A DNA stretch of 64,000 nt, taken from positions 12,712,293 through 12,776,292 of the forward strand of contig CM039210.1 in the NCBI GenBank assembly GCA_008360975.2, written 5' to 3'. Under the pieces are notes generated by a model. It had not been told where the DNA came from and made no database searches. It saw nothing but the letters and a program-made list of their open reading frames with translations. Positions 1 through 11,067 of the stretch are shown here, piece by piece (the first letter of the stretch is position 1; each line of letters begins with the position of its first letter). The translations under genes were made by a program, and so were the position numbers. Source of the DNA: Lichenostomus cassidix. Lineage: Eukaryota > Chordata > Aves > Passeriformes > Meliphagidae.

Positions 1-479
1 GCTTCTGGCTGCAACCGCAGGAGATTCAACTGTGCTCTGCCTTCTCCTTCTGGCTGGGTGAGCTTTTGGCTGGGGAAAAGTGTGAGATCCAACCCTTTTC
101 CTGCTGGGAACATGCACCTTTCCCTGCTTTCGCCGCACCAGACCGTGGCCTCTGCCGTGACTGCAGAGTCCCTGTCACCTTGCTGGCTAGCCCAGGAGAG
201 AGCCAGCCCCTGCCTCTACCGCCCCGCTTTGCCACCCCGAGCTGCCTGGCTGGCTGCTTCTCAGCCCGTCCGCCATTACCAGCTGCGTGAGGCTGACCTG
301 ACCCTGCACCACAGCGCCACCTGCAGCCGCTCGGGAGTCATCGCACCTGCCCTGTGTCACGAGTGGAAACAGAGGGTATATAGATTTTACCAGTTGCCTA
401 GGCCTATGACAACTAGTGACCAAACCTATTCAGAGTGACCAGCACCCTAAAACCCAGTCTCACTCATAAGTTCTTATAA
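1..479. other. Unassigned GC-rich segment
   Basis: I recognise no gene or named repeat here. Several short reading frames overlap on both strands, the usual result of high GC rather than coding. It abuts the LTR that follows and may be part of a repeat truncated by the window edge. Confidence 0.3.
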
Positions 480-1085
480 AGACAGCCGATTTATGTCTAA
501 TGTAAAATAGATTGTGGTTTATTAGACACAGGTGAGAACGGAACAAAGAACTAGACAAATTTTACTACACAAAACATGAAAAGCTATTCATAGCTAAAAC
601 AAACATATATATATGTTGCCCAAAATAGGGAGATTAAAAACAATACAGCGCTAAAAATGAAAAAAGGTACCTATTAATATTATTGTAGCTAGCAAAGAAG
701 AATACAATTTAGGAAACTGAATGCTTCTTACCAAATCAAATTTTGGAGCTGGGGATGCACCAGATCCTCTCTCAATCCCTCGGGGAAGTAACCACAGAGC
801 CTGCGTCCAAGCTCAGGGGAGAAAGACCTTTCTTCACACTCCAATGTCCATGTAGAAAAGCTTCTACTTTTGCTGAGTTTTTCGTGGTGTTTTATAGGGA
901 AAAGAGTGTGTATTTGCGGTCACTTGAAAATTATTCACATTCTCTCAGTGTCTCGCTCTGAGTTCCAGACGCCAGCATTGATAGTCAGGATTAAGCCATT
1001 GACTTAATCTGAGCCATCGATCTTGGCCAGCAATCAGGGAGAGAGAGAAGGGGGGGGGGGGGGATGTTTGTCCTGCCACACCCTG
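480..1085 (-). repeat. LTR, TGTGGCAGGAC family (copy 1)
   Basis: The segment aligns by eye with the LTRs at 29120-29880 and about 57520-58189. Shared blocks include TTATTAGACACAG, the stretch around TCCATGTAGAAAAGCTTCTAC, and a right edge reading ...TCCTGCCACA, which is TGTGGCAGGA at the start on the minus strand. It carries a poly-G run near 1050. The left edge is unclear and I see no TSD. From 1086 to about 1379 I see no gene. Confidence 0.6.
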
Positions 1086-1379
1086 CCTGGCCGGGAGCTC
1101 AACAGCTCCCCTGCTGCTTGCGACTGTGATTACACCACATGGGAAAGTGCTCGGCAGCTCAAAAAGTCATCTGCTACTGGTTTCTGGTTTTGTCGGTTGT
1201 TGTTATTCTTGTTATTGCTTGTTTACTCTGCCATAGATACTAGTTAAGAACTGTTATTCCTTTTCCCATACCTTTGCCTGAAAAGCCCTTGATTTCAAAA
1301 TTAAAATAATTCGGAGGGGAGATCACATTCTCTGTCCTAAGGGAGGGTTCCACCTCTCTTAGCAGGCACCTGTCTTTCA

Positions 1380-2517
1380 AACCAAGACAGTGGGCTACTG
1401 CAGATGAAGGTACCCAATGCCTGAGAGAATTAGAGGCACTGGAAGTCATCTACAGTGATCTAAATGATGATGGCTCCAAAGAGTCAGAGGATGTCCTGTG
1501 CACGGAAACCATCTAGAAGAATGTGATTCAAAGTGCCCCAGTGTCATATTCTAACAGCTTGGCAGTGATCTATTACTGAGAAATGGATACACCAACTGTA
1601 GAGCGTATCTTGTTGGCTCCAAAATTTTGAAGAAAATCTCTGTCCCTCCTCATTCTTATGGGCCAGAGCCTCAGTTTCAGGGAAAGCCCAAGAAATCAGT
1701 CTTCTTTTGCCCTGGACAAAGAGAAAGGGAGCCCCAGGCAGATCCCATACGTCACACTCTGCTTCTTGCTGCGTGACCAAAAGGAGGACATAAGGAAGTG
1801 GGATGTGGAACCCACCTTTCAGCTGGAAGCCCATGTCTGTGAACTGAGAGGGAAGAGAGTTGTTAAGAAGGGGCCACCCAAGAAGAGTCAGTGTAGTTGC
1901 CGCAGAGACACAAGAAGGTAATCAGCATCTCCCAGACATAGAAGAACTGAAATAACCTCCTTTGATTGGGTGAAGGGGCTTCTGGTCTGGCATCTCAAAG
2001 GTCAGACAGTGAATACTCTGACCAAGAACAGGAATAGAGGGTCCTTGCCTCTGGCCAGGAGAAGGAAAGGGATGACCAGGCATACTGGACTGTATGGATT
2101 CAATGCCCTGGCACATCAGATCCACAGAAGTATAAAGCTTTAGTAGATACTAGTGCACAGTGCACACTGATGCCATCAAGGCACAGGAGTGAGGAATCCA
2201 TCTGGATCCCTGGAGTGACAGGGGGCTGCCAGGAGTTGTCTGTATTGGAGTCTGAGGTGATTTTAACAGGGTACAAGTGGGAAAAGCACCCCATTGTGAC
2301 TGGCCTAGAGGCCCCTTGTATCCTTGGCATTGACTACCTCAGGAGAGGGTACTTCAAGGATCAAAAAAGGTACTGATGGGCTTTTTGTGTAGCCACTGTG
2401 AAGGCAGCAATGAGACAGTTGTCTACCTTTCCTGGTTTCTTGGAAGATCCCTTCATCATGGGATTGCTGCAAGTTGAAGACCAGCAGGTGCCAAATGCTA
2501 CCAGGACAGTGCACCAG
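1380..2517 (+). pseudogene. ERVL-like remnant A: gag 3' part and protease
   Basis: This is a decayed piece of a class III-like retroelement. Gag-like peptides are readable around 1390-1545 and 1730-1850, and a retropepsin follows at about 2090-2370. The catalytic motif at 2146-2154 reads D-T-S instead of D-T-G, which should disable the protease. The flap and C-terminal part, ending near an LGIDYLRRGYF-like motif at about 2320-2355, is still visible and is followed by a stop. Remnant B (14-18.4 kb) has the same order, with GID-LRRGYF conserved, which supports the assignment. Multiple stops and frame changes are present. The class III label rests on my recollection of avian ERVL pol, so the family name is less certain than retroviral origin. 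Confidence 0.7.
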
Positions 2518-2987
2518 TAATGCCAAAATGATTTTTGCTTTTATATATTCTTCATATATATTTGTAGCTCTGTAGACTATTAGACTATTATTGTATAGTT
2601 ATATAGTTCCTAGCTAACTCCAGCATTTTTCCTATTTGACAAAATACATTCCTAAAGGCCCCTTCCTATCTTGCTGCTTCTGGGAACCAAGGATGAGCTA
2701 CCCTTCCAAGACACTTTCTCATAAACAAAGTAGAGCTATAGCAAGAAGTGGGGCTCTGGAGGAGGGTTGAACCAGAAGGGGGAATTACCTCATCACCTGT
2801 GTTTCTAATTGGGGATTCTTGTCAATTATGCTAATTTGTTAAACTTATAAAACTGTACTTGCCCTATGTGACAAGGGCATTTTTCCATACTTGCCCCAGG
2901 AGGCCTCCAATTAAAGACCAGCTTTTATATTACTTCCTATATTGTCTCGAAAGTGTGTCGTTTTATTCCTAGATCTTTAAGGCATCA
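2518..2987 (+). repeat. Solo LTR in remnant A (GGCATCA-ending family)
   Basis: A 470-bp insertion starts TAATGCC (degraded TGATGCC) and ends AAGGCATCA. The flanking tetramers are CCAG and CCGG, a 4-bp TSD with one mismatch. The protease-RT linker of remnant A resumes at the right edge. Its 3' half is the reverse complement of parts of the LTR at 54489-55579, for example the TTTCGAGA and GGAGGCCTCC blocks. Confidence 0.75.
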
Positions 2988-3359
2988 CCGGTGGCAATAT
3001 TGCACCAACTGGGACTCCCTGGCTGCCATCCATGAGGTGATTCATCAACTGGGGAGCTAAGGAGTGATCAGCAAAACTTGCTCACCTTTTCATAGTCCCA
3101 TATGGCCAGTGCAAAAGTCTGCTGGAGGGTGGAAGTTAGCAGTAGACTATCATGGCCTGAATAAAGTGACGTCACCACTGAGTGCTGCTGTGCTAGACGT
3201 GTTAGAGCTCCAATATGAACTGGAGTCGAAGGCAGCCAGGTGGTAGGCTGCAACCGAGATTTCCAATGCATTTTTTAAATTTGTTTGGCAGCAGAGTGCC
3301 TGCCACAGTTTGCTTTCACATTGAGGGGTGTCCAATACACCTGGAATCGACTGCCTCAG
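2988..3359 (+). pseudogene. ERVL-like remnant A: RT fingers/palm start
   Basis: This stretch encodes an RT N-terminal region with recognisable SPIWPV, VDYHGLNKV and LQYELESKAA segments, matching remnant B at 15960-16110. It contains internal stops (for example after KAARW near 3244) and a frame change before the LTR at 3360. It is non-functional. Confidence 0.75.
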
Positions 3360-3843
3360 TGATGCCTGATGGATTTTTTGTCCTTTTTTATTATACTTTT
3401 ATACCCTTTTATATATACTCTTTACCCTTTCCCATTCCCGTACTTTTCACTCCCTGTATCTTAGCCCCACATGTTTATAACCCTTGTACTATAGCCTTGT
3501 TCAGAATTCTTTGGAGAAGACGAAACAATCTCCACAATCTCAAGAGCATGAGGCACCAACCTTGAAAGAGCCCTATCCCTGGGACATGTTTTTGTAAACT
3601 AAGTTGTAACCTTTTTGAGGGGAGGTAATTTGAATAAGGGGGCAATTACTTCATTTGTTAGGCTTCTCATTGGGGAAATTTAGATAGGTATGCTAATCTA
3701 TGAAGTCCATAAATTGTATACGGGTGATATCCTGGCTCCTTTTCGTGATGGTGCACCTGGAATCCTATTAAACCAAGGTAATACCCTTTTTCCTATACTG
3801 CGTGTCTGCATCTCAAATTTTTTTACCAGCATATAAGGCATCA
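3360..3843 (+). repeat. Solo LTR in remnant A RT (TGATGCC...GGCATCA)
   Basis: A 484-bp LTR with TGATGCC at the left and GGCATCA at the right. The flanking tetramers TCAG and TCGG are a 4-bp TSD with one mismatch, and RT coding sense resumes at GGGGTGGAAG on the right. It is the reverse complement of the provirus C LTRs at 23210-23694 and 28554-28860, so it belongs to that class I family. Confidence 0.85.
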
Positions 3844-4176
3844 TCGGGGTGGAAGAACAGCTCTACCATTTATCATGGGCTAATCCAAACTGCACTGGAA
3901 AAGGATGATGCCCCATAACATATAAAGTACATTGATGACACTAGCATGTGGGAGAACAAGGCAGACAAAGTGTTTGAGAAGGGAAAAAGATTAATTCAGA
4001 TTCTTCTGAAAGTTGGTTTTGCCATAAAAAGAAGCATGGTCAAGGGACTTGCACAGGAGATCCAATTCTTGGGAATAAAATGGCAGGATGGACACCACCG
4101 TATGCCTATGGATGTGGTTAGCAAGATAGCAACTATGTCTCCACCAGCAAACAAGAAGGAAACACAAGAAGGAAGA
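3844..4176 (+). pseudogene. ERVL-like remnant A: RT palm with YIDD
   Basis: The fragment continues RT. It keeps a YIDD catalytic motif at about 3930-3941 and the downstream FLGIKWQDG block at about 4068-4091. The frame is open from 3946 to 4188 but is cut by the LTR inserted at 4177. It is an isolated fragment of a broken pol. Confidence 0.75.
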
Positions 4177-4546
4177 TGTTGTGGATAAGAACAACCTTAC
4201 AAAATGAGGGCCTTGTTACCGTTGTTAAACTCTTACTCACTCCTGTTACTTTGGCTAATTAGGAAAGCATTCTGGGAATTACTCAGCTAAACTAGAGGTG
4301 AAAAACAAGTTACATAATTGGAAAACTGTTGATAGAACTAATGAGTGCTCACACCGTGGTGTTGGTGGTTGGTTATACCTAAAGCGTGTTCCTATTGTGG
4401 TTTATGGTGGTTGGTTAAACACTTTTGTTGTGCCTCGCAAGAATGTAAACTTTATAACACAGACTGTTTAAGAACCTTAGATTTTTGCAATAAAGTGCTT
4501 TGGCCATACGACTTCTAAGGGGAATCCTTGTCATTCATCCGTTACA
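4177..4546 (+). repeat. Solo LTR, TGTTGTGG...CGTTACA, 6-bp TSD
   Basis: A 370-bp LTR begins TGTTGTGGATAAG and ends CCGTTACA. A perfect 6-bp TSD, GGAAGA, lies at 4171-4176 and 4547-4552. A polyadenylation signal (AATAAAG near 4489) sets plus orientation. The 6-bp duplication suggests a class II (alpha/betaretrovirus-like) integrase. Remnant A pol resumes after it. Confidence 0.9.
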
Positions 4547-4552
4547 GGAAGA

Positions 4553-5005
4553 CCTTTTCTAGGCCTCATGGGGTTCTGGAGAATGCACATTCCAGGTTAT
4601 AGTCAGCTTGTGAGCCCCCTGTATCAAGTGACACAGAAGAAAAGCCATTTTTAGTGGAGCCTTGAGCAACAACAGGCCTTTGAGCAGATCAAACAGTAAA
4701 TAGCTTGTGCGGTAGCTCTTGGACCTGTTTGGGCAGGACCAGCCATGCAAAATATACTCCACACTGCAGCTGGGGAGCACAGTCCCACCTGGGGCCTCTG
4801 GCAAAGGACATCCGGAAAAAACCCGAGGTCAACTGTTAGGCTTTTGGAGCTGGGGGCATTGAGTATAAGGCCACCTACACTCAAACTGAAAAAGGGATTC
4901 CATCAGCTGTTTGAGCTGCTTCAGAAGTTGTTGGGACAGAAGCATGTTTTGTCTTGGCACCGCTTAGAAACCCAACTGCCCGGGAATTCTGGACCGGTGT
5001 TCTGA
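4553..5005 (+). pseudogene. ERVL-like remnant A: RT thumb/connection
   Basis: Recognisable blocks include FWRMHIPGYSQLVSPLYQVT and the LYTAAGE-like stretch, colinear with remnant B at 16570-16830. Stops occur near 4652 and 4697, and the frame breaks after about 4830. The element ends here; no RNase H or integrase follows before the SINE. Confidence 0.7.
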
Positions 5006-5009
5006 TTTC

Positions 5010-5152
5010 AGAATCACAGAATATTCTGAGTTAGAAGGGACCCACAAGGTTCATCAAGTACAACTCTTAGGTGAATGGCCTGTACAGGGATCAAACCCAC
5101 AACCTTGGTGTTATTAGCACCATGCTCTAACCAACTGAGCTAAGCAGAGGGA
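5010..5152 (-). repeat. SINE: tRNA-Ile(AAU) head with CR1-type tail
   Basis: On the minus strand, 5152 to 5076 reads as a tRNA-Ile-like sequence. It has the D-arm block GCTCAGTTGGTTAGAGC, an anticodon loop with AAT, and a B-box-like GGGTTTGATCC. It passes directly into a CR1 LINE 3' end (the reverse complement of AGAATCACAGAAT...GAAGGGACC, 5010-5070). The acceptor stem is not fully paired, so this is not a working tRNA gene. The organisation matches what I know of passerine TguSINE1, mobilised by CR1 machinery; that name is from memory. Confidence 0.8.
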
Positions 5153-5159
5153 TAGAGTT

Positions 5160-5684
5160 CATTTTTTTATTAGTAGCTGGTACAGGTGTTTTGAATTCAG
5201 TACAAGAATAATGCTGATAACACACAGATGTTTTGCTTGTAGCGAAGTAGTGCTTACCCTAAGTTAAGGACTTTGCAATGTCTCGTGCTTTGCCAGCGAG
5301 CAGATGCACGAGGAGCTGGGAGGGAGCACAGTAAGAATGGCTGACCCGAACTGGCCAAAGGGATATTCCAAACCATAGAAAATCATGCCCAGTATGTAAA
5401 GTGAGGAAGTTACACGAAAGGGGATTGATTGCTATTTGGGGATGGGCTGGGTATTGGTCAGTGGGTGGTGAGCAATTGTATTGTGCATCACTTGTTTTGG
5501 GGTTTTATTCCTCTCTTTTTATTATTATTCTATTTTATTTTATTTGACTTTTTAAACTGTTCTTAGATCAACCTACAAATTTTAGTTATTTTATGATCCT
5601 ACTCCCCACTGGAATGGGCTGGTGATGGGGATTGAGTGAGAAACTGCATGGTACTTATTTGCTGGCTGGGGATAAGCCACAACA
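5160..5684 (+). repeat. ERVL-type LTR
   Basis: The stretch resembles long avian LTRs (blocks near GAGCTGGGAGGGAGCACAG and CTGACCCGAACTGGCC) and ends ...GGGATAAGCCACAACA. The left edge is uncertain and I see no TSD. 5685-5765 shows nothing recognisable. Confidence 0.5.
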
Positions 5685-5765
5685 ACTGGCCAGAAGGCAG
5701 AGGTTTTGAAGAACTGCCTGAGGAGGTGGCTCATAGCCAAGAGGCCCCATGATGAGTTATCAGAA

Positions 5766-6205
5766 TGACACCTTAATAATTTCGGGAGGGTTTTTCTCTT
5801 CATGCATCTGTAACTTGGTGTAGTTCTGTGCTCTTACAGAATGCTGGAAACCTCTGTTCCCAACACATTTAACCAAAACGAAGCTCTCTGGATAGAGATT
5901 CAAGGACATATTCGTTACCCTAGGACCTGAAAATATGTAAACAATGGTGGAAAGGGGGAAGCAGAGCCTGGGGCAGTCAATATCATCACCTGAAGGTGTG
6001 ATTGAAGAATTAGGGACCAATATGCTAATAAGACAAAACTTATAAAAGGTGAAGAGCTCGTGACCCAGCGTCTATCTTGGGTGTAGTCCCTCGAGGGGGA
6101 CTTTGCTTGCCTTGAGTGTACCTTGAAGGCCTCGAATAAATTTGTCCATTTTTATACTCCTAATGTGTCTTGGGCTCTGTTTCAGGTAGCCTGTTTTAGG
6201 CATCA
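5766..6205 (+). repeat. 5' LTR of class I provirus E
   Basis: A 440-bp LTR starts TGACACCTTAATAATTTCGG and ends TTTTAGGCATCA. The solo LTR at 17442-17883 is the same family in reverse. A TATA-like TTATAAAAGG lies near 6040 and AATAAA near 6136. It is followed by a primer-binding-site-like TGGCGACTGCC at 6211, which marks it as a 5' LTR. No TSD is visible on its left, and the distal LTR was not found. Confidence 0.75.
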
Positions 6206-7260
6206 GTATCTGGCGACTGCCAGGGCGAGGAAGGTCTCTGCAAATCCCTCTGGGCCCAGAGCAACATCTAGCCATCACTCTCTGCCAGCACAACTTCGGG
6301 GGCGGTGGCTGCCTGGAAGGCATTGGAGACCAAGGACCCAACACAGAGGCATGTGAGTAGGCTTATAAAAGCGGTGTTTTGTGGTGAGGAGATTTTCTAT
6401 AATTTGTTTGGTGCGTGGAATAAGGCACACCCTTCTCCTCGACAGGTTTTAGCACTGCAGCTGCAGGCTTTGGCCTCGGGCCAGTAGGTGGTGTGGTAAG
6501 CTCCACGCTGCAGGCTCAGAGGGCTCAGAGATAGCACTGCAGTGGCAAAACTTGGCCTCGGGCCAGCGTGTGGTGTGAGTTAAGCTCTACGCTGTTGCAT
6601 AGGAGGTAACAGGTTTGAATCCCGGGTTTGTTCTTTCTTGTTAGTGTATTTCTGTGATTTGTCTTGTTTATAAAGTTAGATGTGGGGTGAAACTTCTCAC
6701 GTGGCAGTTCTATCCCAATTCCTAAGAACTCCCCATTAGAGCTAGTACTAAAATACTGAGAAAGATTCTCTTAGCTTTTGCCCCCCTTCCACCAGCACAG
6801 GCACCTGTCTGTGGCTTCCAGGGCTGAAGGCTGAACTCTTAATTCAAATTCAAATTGTCTGGCCTGATGGCTTATCAGCTAAGCATGCATTTGAAACCAG
6901 CACAGAAACCGCTGAATCATCCCATGAAAGACCTTCACCTTGGAGGGGGCTTTGGGGGTCTCCAAAGACCACCAGGACATACAGAGACTGCATGGTGCAC
7001 ATGCTAATGATATTAATGACTTCCAAGAAATGATTTGTATAACTACTCCTATCCTGGAGAATGTAATGAATATTCATGAATTTTACCTATAACACTGCGT
7101 CTTTGGGGGTACTGAGGTGTGTGTGTTTGGTGGAAACAATTCCCACACACCTGGTGCATCGAATAAAGCAAATACCCACTTCTCTGACTTGGTCTCTGAA
7201 GTGTCTCTGGGCTCGATTGGGGCAAATTAATACTGGCAGACTCTGGCTGGTGAAGGCACT
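6206..7260 (+). other. Provirus E untranslated leader with PBS
   Basis: The leader begins with a PBS-like TGGCGACTGCC at 6211 and shows no long reading frame. A tRNA-like T-arm sequence, GGTTTGAATCCCGG, lies at about 6612-6625. The solo LTR at 6757-7229 interrupts it. I cannot assign the primer tRNA with confidence. Confidence 0.55.
6757..7229 (+). repeat. Solo LTR of the G/H family, TSD ATAC
   Basis: A 473-bp LTR starts TGAGAAAG and ends GGGGCAAATTA (degraded from GGGGCGAATCA). It has a perfect 4-bp TSD, ATAC, at 6753-6756 and 7230-7233. It matches the LTRs at 19522-19998, 32767-33296 and 47335 onward, including AATATTCATGAATTTTACC and AATAAAGCAAATACCC. Confidence 0.9.
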
Positions 7261-7261
7261 G

Positions 7262-7523
7262 TTCTTAGAAAACCAGAATCGATCAGACTGTCCAAACTGG
7301 TCTGGCCAACCTATAAACTGGAGAAAAGCCAGACATGGCCTAGATTTTGCAGTTTAGATGACGAATTGATATCAAATCTGATGTCTTGCCTGCACAAAAA
7401 CAATTATTGGATTGAGATAGAATATGCAAAGCTGTTTAGACTTCTATGATGCAATGAAATGTTACAAAGATCCAAGACAGAACATTATATAATGGTTTTA
7501 AGGAGGAAAAAGAAAGAGGATAA
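7262..7523 (+). pseudogene. Provirus E gag, matrix portion
   Basis: The plus-strand frame shows a matrix-like pattern (LVWPTYKLEKSQTWP, then EIEYAKLF). The same pattern occurs in the gag N-termini of provirus C (27185-27667) and provirus H (46200-46454). The start codon region is not resolved. A stop precedes the insertion at 7529, and gag resumes after that LTR. In the family this part directs Gag to membranes. Confidence 0.6.
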
Positions 7524-7528
7524 ACAGG

Positions 7529-8834
7529 TGTCGTGGGTTTGAGACAGGACCCTTGCCAGGAGGACGCACGAAAAAGGGCAAACAGGCTTCAAGCTTAAAG
7601 TTGCAAAAAATGTTTAATTACCTAACAGAATTGGAGGATAAATGCAAGGCAAAAATATACTTTTCATACATGATTTTGTTCACTCCCCCCCTCCCTCTTA
7701 CGAACCTATAGTATTCACCCCCTTTCCTCCTCTACAATCCACAAGCCAGGTGGGGAGGGGCAGGGTGTGGGGTCTCTTTTCAGTCCACAGAGCAGATTCT
7801 CAAATTTACTCATCACCACAATTCTTCTACTACAAATACTCTTTATCTCTACTTGTTTCTCTCTCTCTTCAGACAGTTTTCTGCTCTCACCCCCACCCTC
7901 TTAAGAAGCAGTCTCTGCACTCACCCCCCCCCCTTTTCCCTCTTTGCAAACTAGCAACACAGACAGGGGGCAGGTTGAGGGGTCTTCTGGTCAGTCCAAT
8001 CAGGAAAAGAGGTTCTCTACTTAGCCAGGGGTCCTTCCCACGAGAGACAGTCCTCTAGGAACTTCTTTGGTGTGGGTCCAATCTCATGAGCAACATCCCG
8101 CCCGAATTCTGCTGCAACATGAGTTCTTTTGTCCATAAGGTGCTGTGCAGACTCTCCCGAGCTGAGGCCAGGCTGCTTCCATGCCAGGAGCAAGGCCTAT
8201 CTCTCTCAGTCAAGGCCTTTTGCAGTTTTAACTCTTAGATGAGACTCCCACTGGTTCACAGTCTTTTCCAGGCATCCACCTCCTCCTCTGGAGAGAGAGC
8301 TGTGGGTGTATTTCTGCATCCTTATGGACTCCATGGGCTGCAGGAGGAATTTCTGGCTCCCCCATAGCTTCCACCACGGCTAGCAGAAAGTTTCAGCTCT
8401 GGTGCTGGAAGCACTGGAGCACCTCCTTCTCCCCCCTTCTTCACTGACCTTGGCACTCTCCATGCTGTTCTCCCTCACATATTTTCACCTGCACCTCCTC
8501 CTCCTCCAACTACAAAGTGAAAGAAGTGCGCACCTGCTTTGCTTTGACTTTTTCTTAAATATGTTTTCACAGAGGCGTAACCAGCACCTCCAATTGGCCC
8601 AAACGTGGCCGGCAGCATGTCCATCACCTTCAGAGCCATCAGAGATTGGCTCTGCTGGACTTGATGTAAAAACTTCCAGAACTTGCACTCAGGACACACA
8701 GGAGCCATCTTTGTGCCACACCCCACCCCTCAGACACCTCCCTAGGCCTACTAGAACAGCTTCTGAGGGGCCCAAATTTCTCCTAGATGTTAAAAACACT
8801 TCGCTGATGTTTTGGGCCAATCAAAACCACCACA
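7529..8834 (-). repeat. Long (1.3-kb) LTR in provirus E gag, TSD ACAGG
   Basis: On the minus strand the element runs TGTGGTGG...CCCACGACA. The 5-bp TSD ACAGG is perfect at 7524-7528 and 8835-8839. An ATTAAACA signal near its minus-strand 3' end sets the orientation. Reading frames inside (for example 8402-8893 +) are long only because of composition and show no protein features I recognise. Length and TSD suggest an ERVL- or ERVK-type long LTR. Confidence 0.85.
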
Positions 8835-9129
8835 ACAGGAAAAGACTCCTTCTAGCCCTGAGAAAAGAGAAGAGGCAGAGATGGATTCGGTAGCCTCTGT
8901 GTTGAGAACTGGACCCACGGCTGTGCCGGGTTCAGCCCCGCTGCCTCCTCCCCCCCAGCAGCCTCCCTCGGGGATGGCTGTGAGCGGGGAGCGGAGGGGG
9001 GGGGGGGAGGGAGCCCTCCACCGCCGCTAAAGGACGAGGATAAGCAAAAGAGGGATACCGCTGAGCACCTGCCAGCCCCTGCAGGGTAGGCAGGGACGCC
9101 ACTGAGGTCAGACATATCAAGCTCACTTT

Positions 9130-9667
9130 TGATACAAGGGAATTAGAAGTTAAGGAATAACTTGTTAGAAACTGCTTTCTGAACAGTGTATTGCTTACTT
9201 AACATTTATTGTGTTTGCCAAGCAAGGACTGTGACCCAGTTGGTACTCGTGGAACCTCCACGCTGGCAAAAAATCAGACCTGTTGTTTTGACTTTTGGAC
9301 AGAGACTCAGAACGAATGCGTAAAACAGAAAGGTGGAAAGGTCAGTGAAGAGGACCTCCTGTCTTTTTTCAGAAAAGATCCCTGAAGCCCCCCACCAAAT
9401 GGAACTACGCAGGCGCAAGGATATGGAAATTACTTTTGAACTCATTATAATACGAAGCGGGGGATAGGTTATGCATATGTATAAGCGGATTGAGAAACTC
9501 TATGAATGTGTAACATGTAACCACATATATACCGAGCTATACGGGACTGACGGCGCACGTGTCTTTGGAGGGCTACCTCCCACGTGCCCGACGCTGTAAT
9601 AAACATACTGGCTTTACAACTTAAAATTATATAGGTTGTGAAGTCTTGCCTCTTTTCCCGTGAATCA
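9130..9667 (+). repeat. Solo LTR in provirus E gag, TSD CTTT
   Basis: A 538-bp LTR from TGATACAAGG to GTGAATCA. The perfect 4-bp TSD CTTT lies at 9126-9129 and 9668-9671. AATAAA near 9597 sets plus orientation. It was first read as a provirus start, but the TSD and the gag sense on both sides show an insertion inside gag. Confidence 0.85.
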
Positions 9668-9801
9668 CTTTTACCCCTACTCCCGTCCTCCCCTCCCTCC
9701 TCTCCTCTCCCTCCCCTCCTCCGGTTTCTCCCGGGTCTGGGGAGGTGGGAGGATTTGGCCTACGACCTACGGCGCCGTCCCCAAAAATTGTAGCGGGGAT
9801 A

Positions 9802-10056
9802 GGGCCGAGCGGTTGGGGACAGGTACCGTCGACCGTGCTGCCTCAGGGGGCGGGGCCGGGCTGTCGGGGACTGGTCCTGCCAACCGCGCCGCTTCTGGGG
9901 GCCGTGCCGGGCGATTGGGGACAGGTACCCTCGACCGCGCCGCCTCTAGGGGCGGGGCCGAGTGGCTGGGGACAGGTCCTGCTGACCGCATTGCCTCCGG
10001 GGATGGGGCCTGGCGACTGGGGACACGCCCTGCTGTCGACCGTCCCGCCGGTGATG
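9802..10056 (+). repeat. Five tandem 51-bp (17-residue) repeats in gag
   Basis: Five consecutive 51-bp units start at 9802, 9853, 9904, 9955 and 10006. Each encodes a 17-residue unit of the form GPxxWGQVxxTxxPxGx in the gag frame. The length is a multiple of three throughout, so expansion kept the frame open. GC content is very high. Provirus C gag has a Gly/Pro-rich segment in the same place but not this repeat. Confidence 0.9.
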
Positions 10057-11067
10057 GAGCAGACGAGGGGCGAACTCCCTGTCACTCTCGCAGGCGGTAG
10101 CTCGCGGCGTAGTCTCCATGGCAACACCGTTCGCTTCGGAACGGGCTCAGGAGATGACGTCACTACCTGTGACAGCGGAGCGAGTGGAGCCAGTTGGGTC
10201 GGGGCTGCCCGGCCAGCCCGGGCCCGCAGCGTTCGCCCTGCCAGCTCTAAAATGATAGATTCAACAGAAACTGACAGTAGTGCTAGTTCAGATAACCGTT
10301 CCGAAGAAGAAGATCAGGAGACAGCAACTAGACGAAATAGGGGTAAAACAGTAAAAAGGGCCATGAGAGAACATAGCCTCATAACCAAGAGGATGAGAGC
10401 TAGAAAGAAGAGGCCAATTTTACAAGCCCCCCTGAGACAGGCTGTTGGAAACCAGGGACCCATATATATAAAGGTCCCATACTCTCTTGTAGAATTAGAA
10501 GAGTGGAAAACTACCATTGGGAAGTATAAAGAAAATCCAGAAAGAGTTGCTAACTTAGTGCAGAGGGCAATTTTCACACAGAACCCTGACTGGAATGACT
10601 TGAGAGCAATGATGAAAACACTGCTTGATCCCATTGAAAGAGAGATGGTTGATAAGGCTATTAAAGCTTCTGAAGATGCACAAATAGCAAGTGGAATGCT
10701 TCAGGGAACCACTGCCAAAATCTTCCCAATGGAAGATCCGCACTGGAACCCAAATGTTATGGACCACATGGCTAGACTAAAATGATTCCAGAATCTTATA
10801 GTATATGGGTTAAGGCATGGTGTCCCAAAGGCTTTAAATTTGTCAAAGTTGTATGAGATAAGACAAGATCTAGATGAATCCTCCACTGAATTTCTAAATA
10901 GGATAAGAGAAGCTGCAATCAAATACACGAACCTAGATCCTGATTCAAGTGACAGAAGAGCACATCTAAGTCTCCTATTTGTAGGCAAAGCTAGCAGTGA
11001 TATAAGGAGGAAACTGCAGAAGCTAGATGGGGTACAGGACATGAGTAAGTTGTTAAATGTAGCCTAG

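Larger units (their letters stand above)
8840..11067 (+). pseudogene. Provirus E gag: proline-rich region and capsid
   Basis: Gag resumes after the LTR with a proline-rich p12-like stretch (about 8890-8990). It is interrupted by the LTR at 9130-9667 and then continues through five 17-residue repeats (9802-10056) and an acidic/basic linker. The capsid starts near APLRQ (about 10424-10438). A capsid major-homology-like motif (IRQDLDES...FLNRI) lies at about 10858-10905. A stop at about 10783 separates the frame open from 9745 from the one resuming at 10840. Capsid forms the virion shell in functional relatives. The homologous H capsid (45500-45900, minus) supports the assignment. Confidence 0.8.

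Noticed and set aside
5076..5152. Functional tRNA-Ile gene
   Set aside because: The acceptor stem is not paired, and the sequence continues into a CR1 tail; it is a SINE head.
8402..8893. 163-codon plus-strand frame
   Set aside because: It lies across the antisense strand of a 1.3-kb LTR and continues past its edge; no recognisable domain.
9130..9667. 5' LTR of a separate provirus
   Set aside because: A perfect CTTT TSD and gag sense on both sides show a solo insertion within provirus E.
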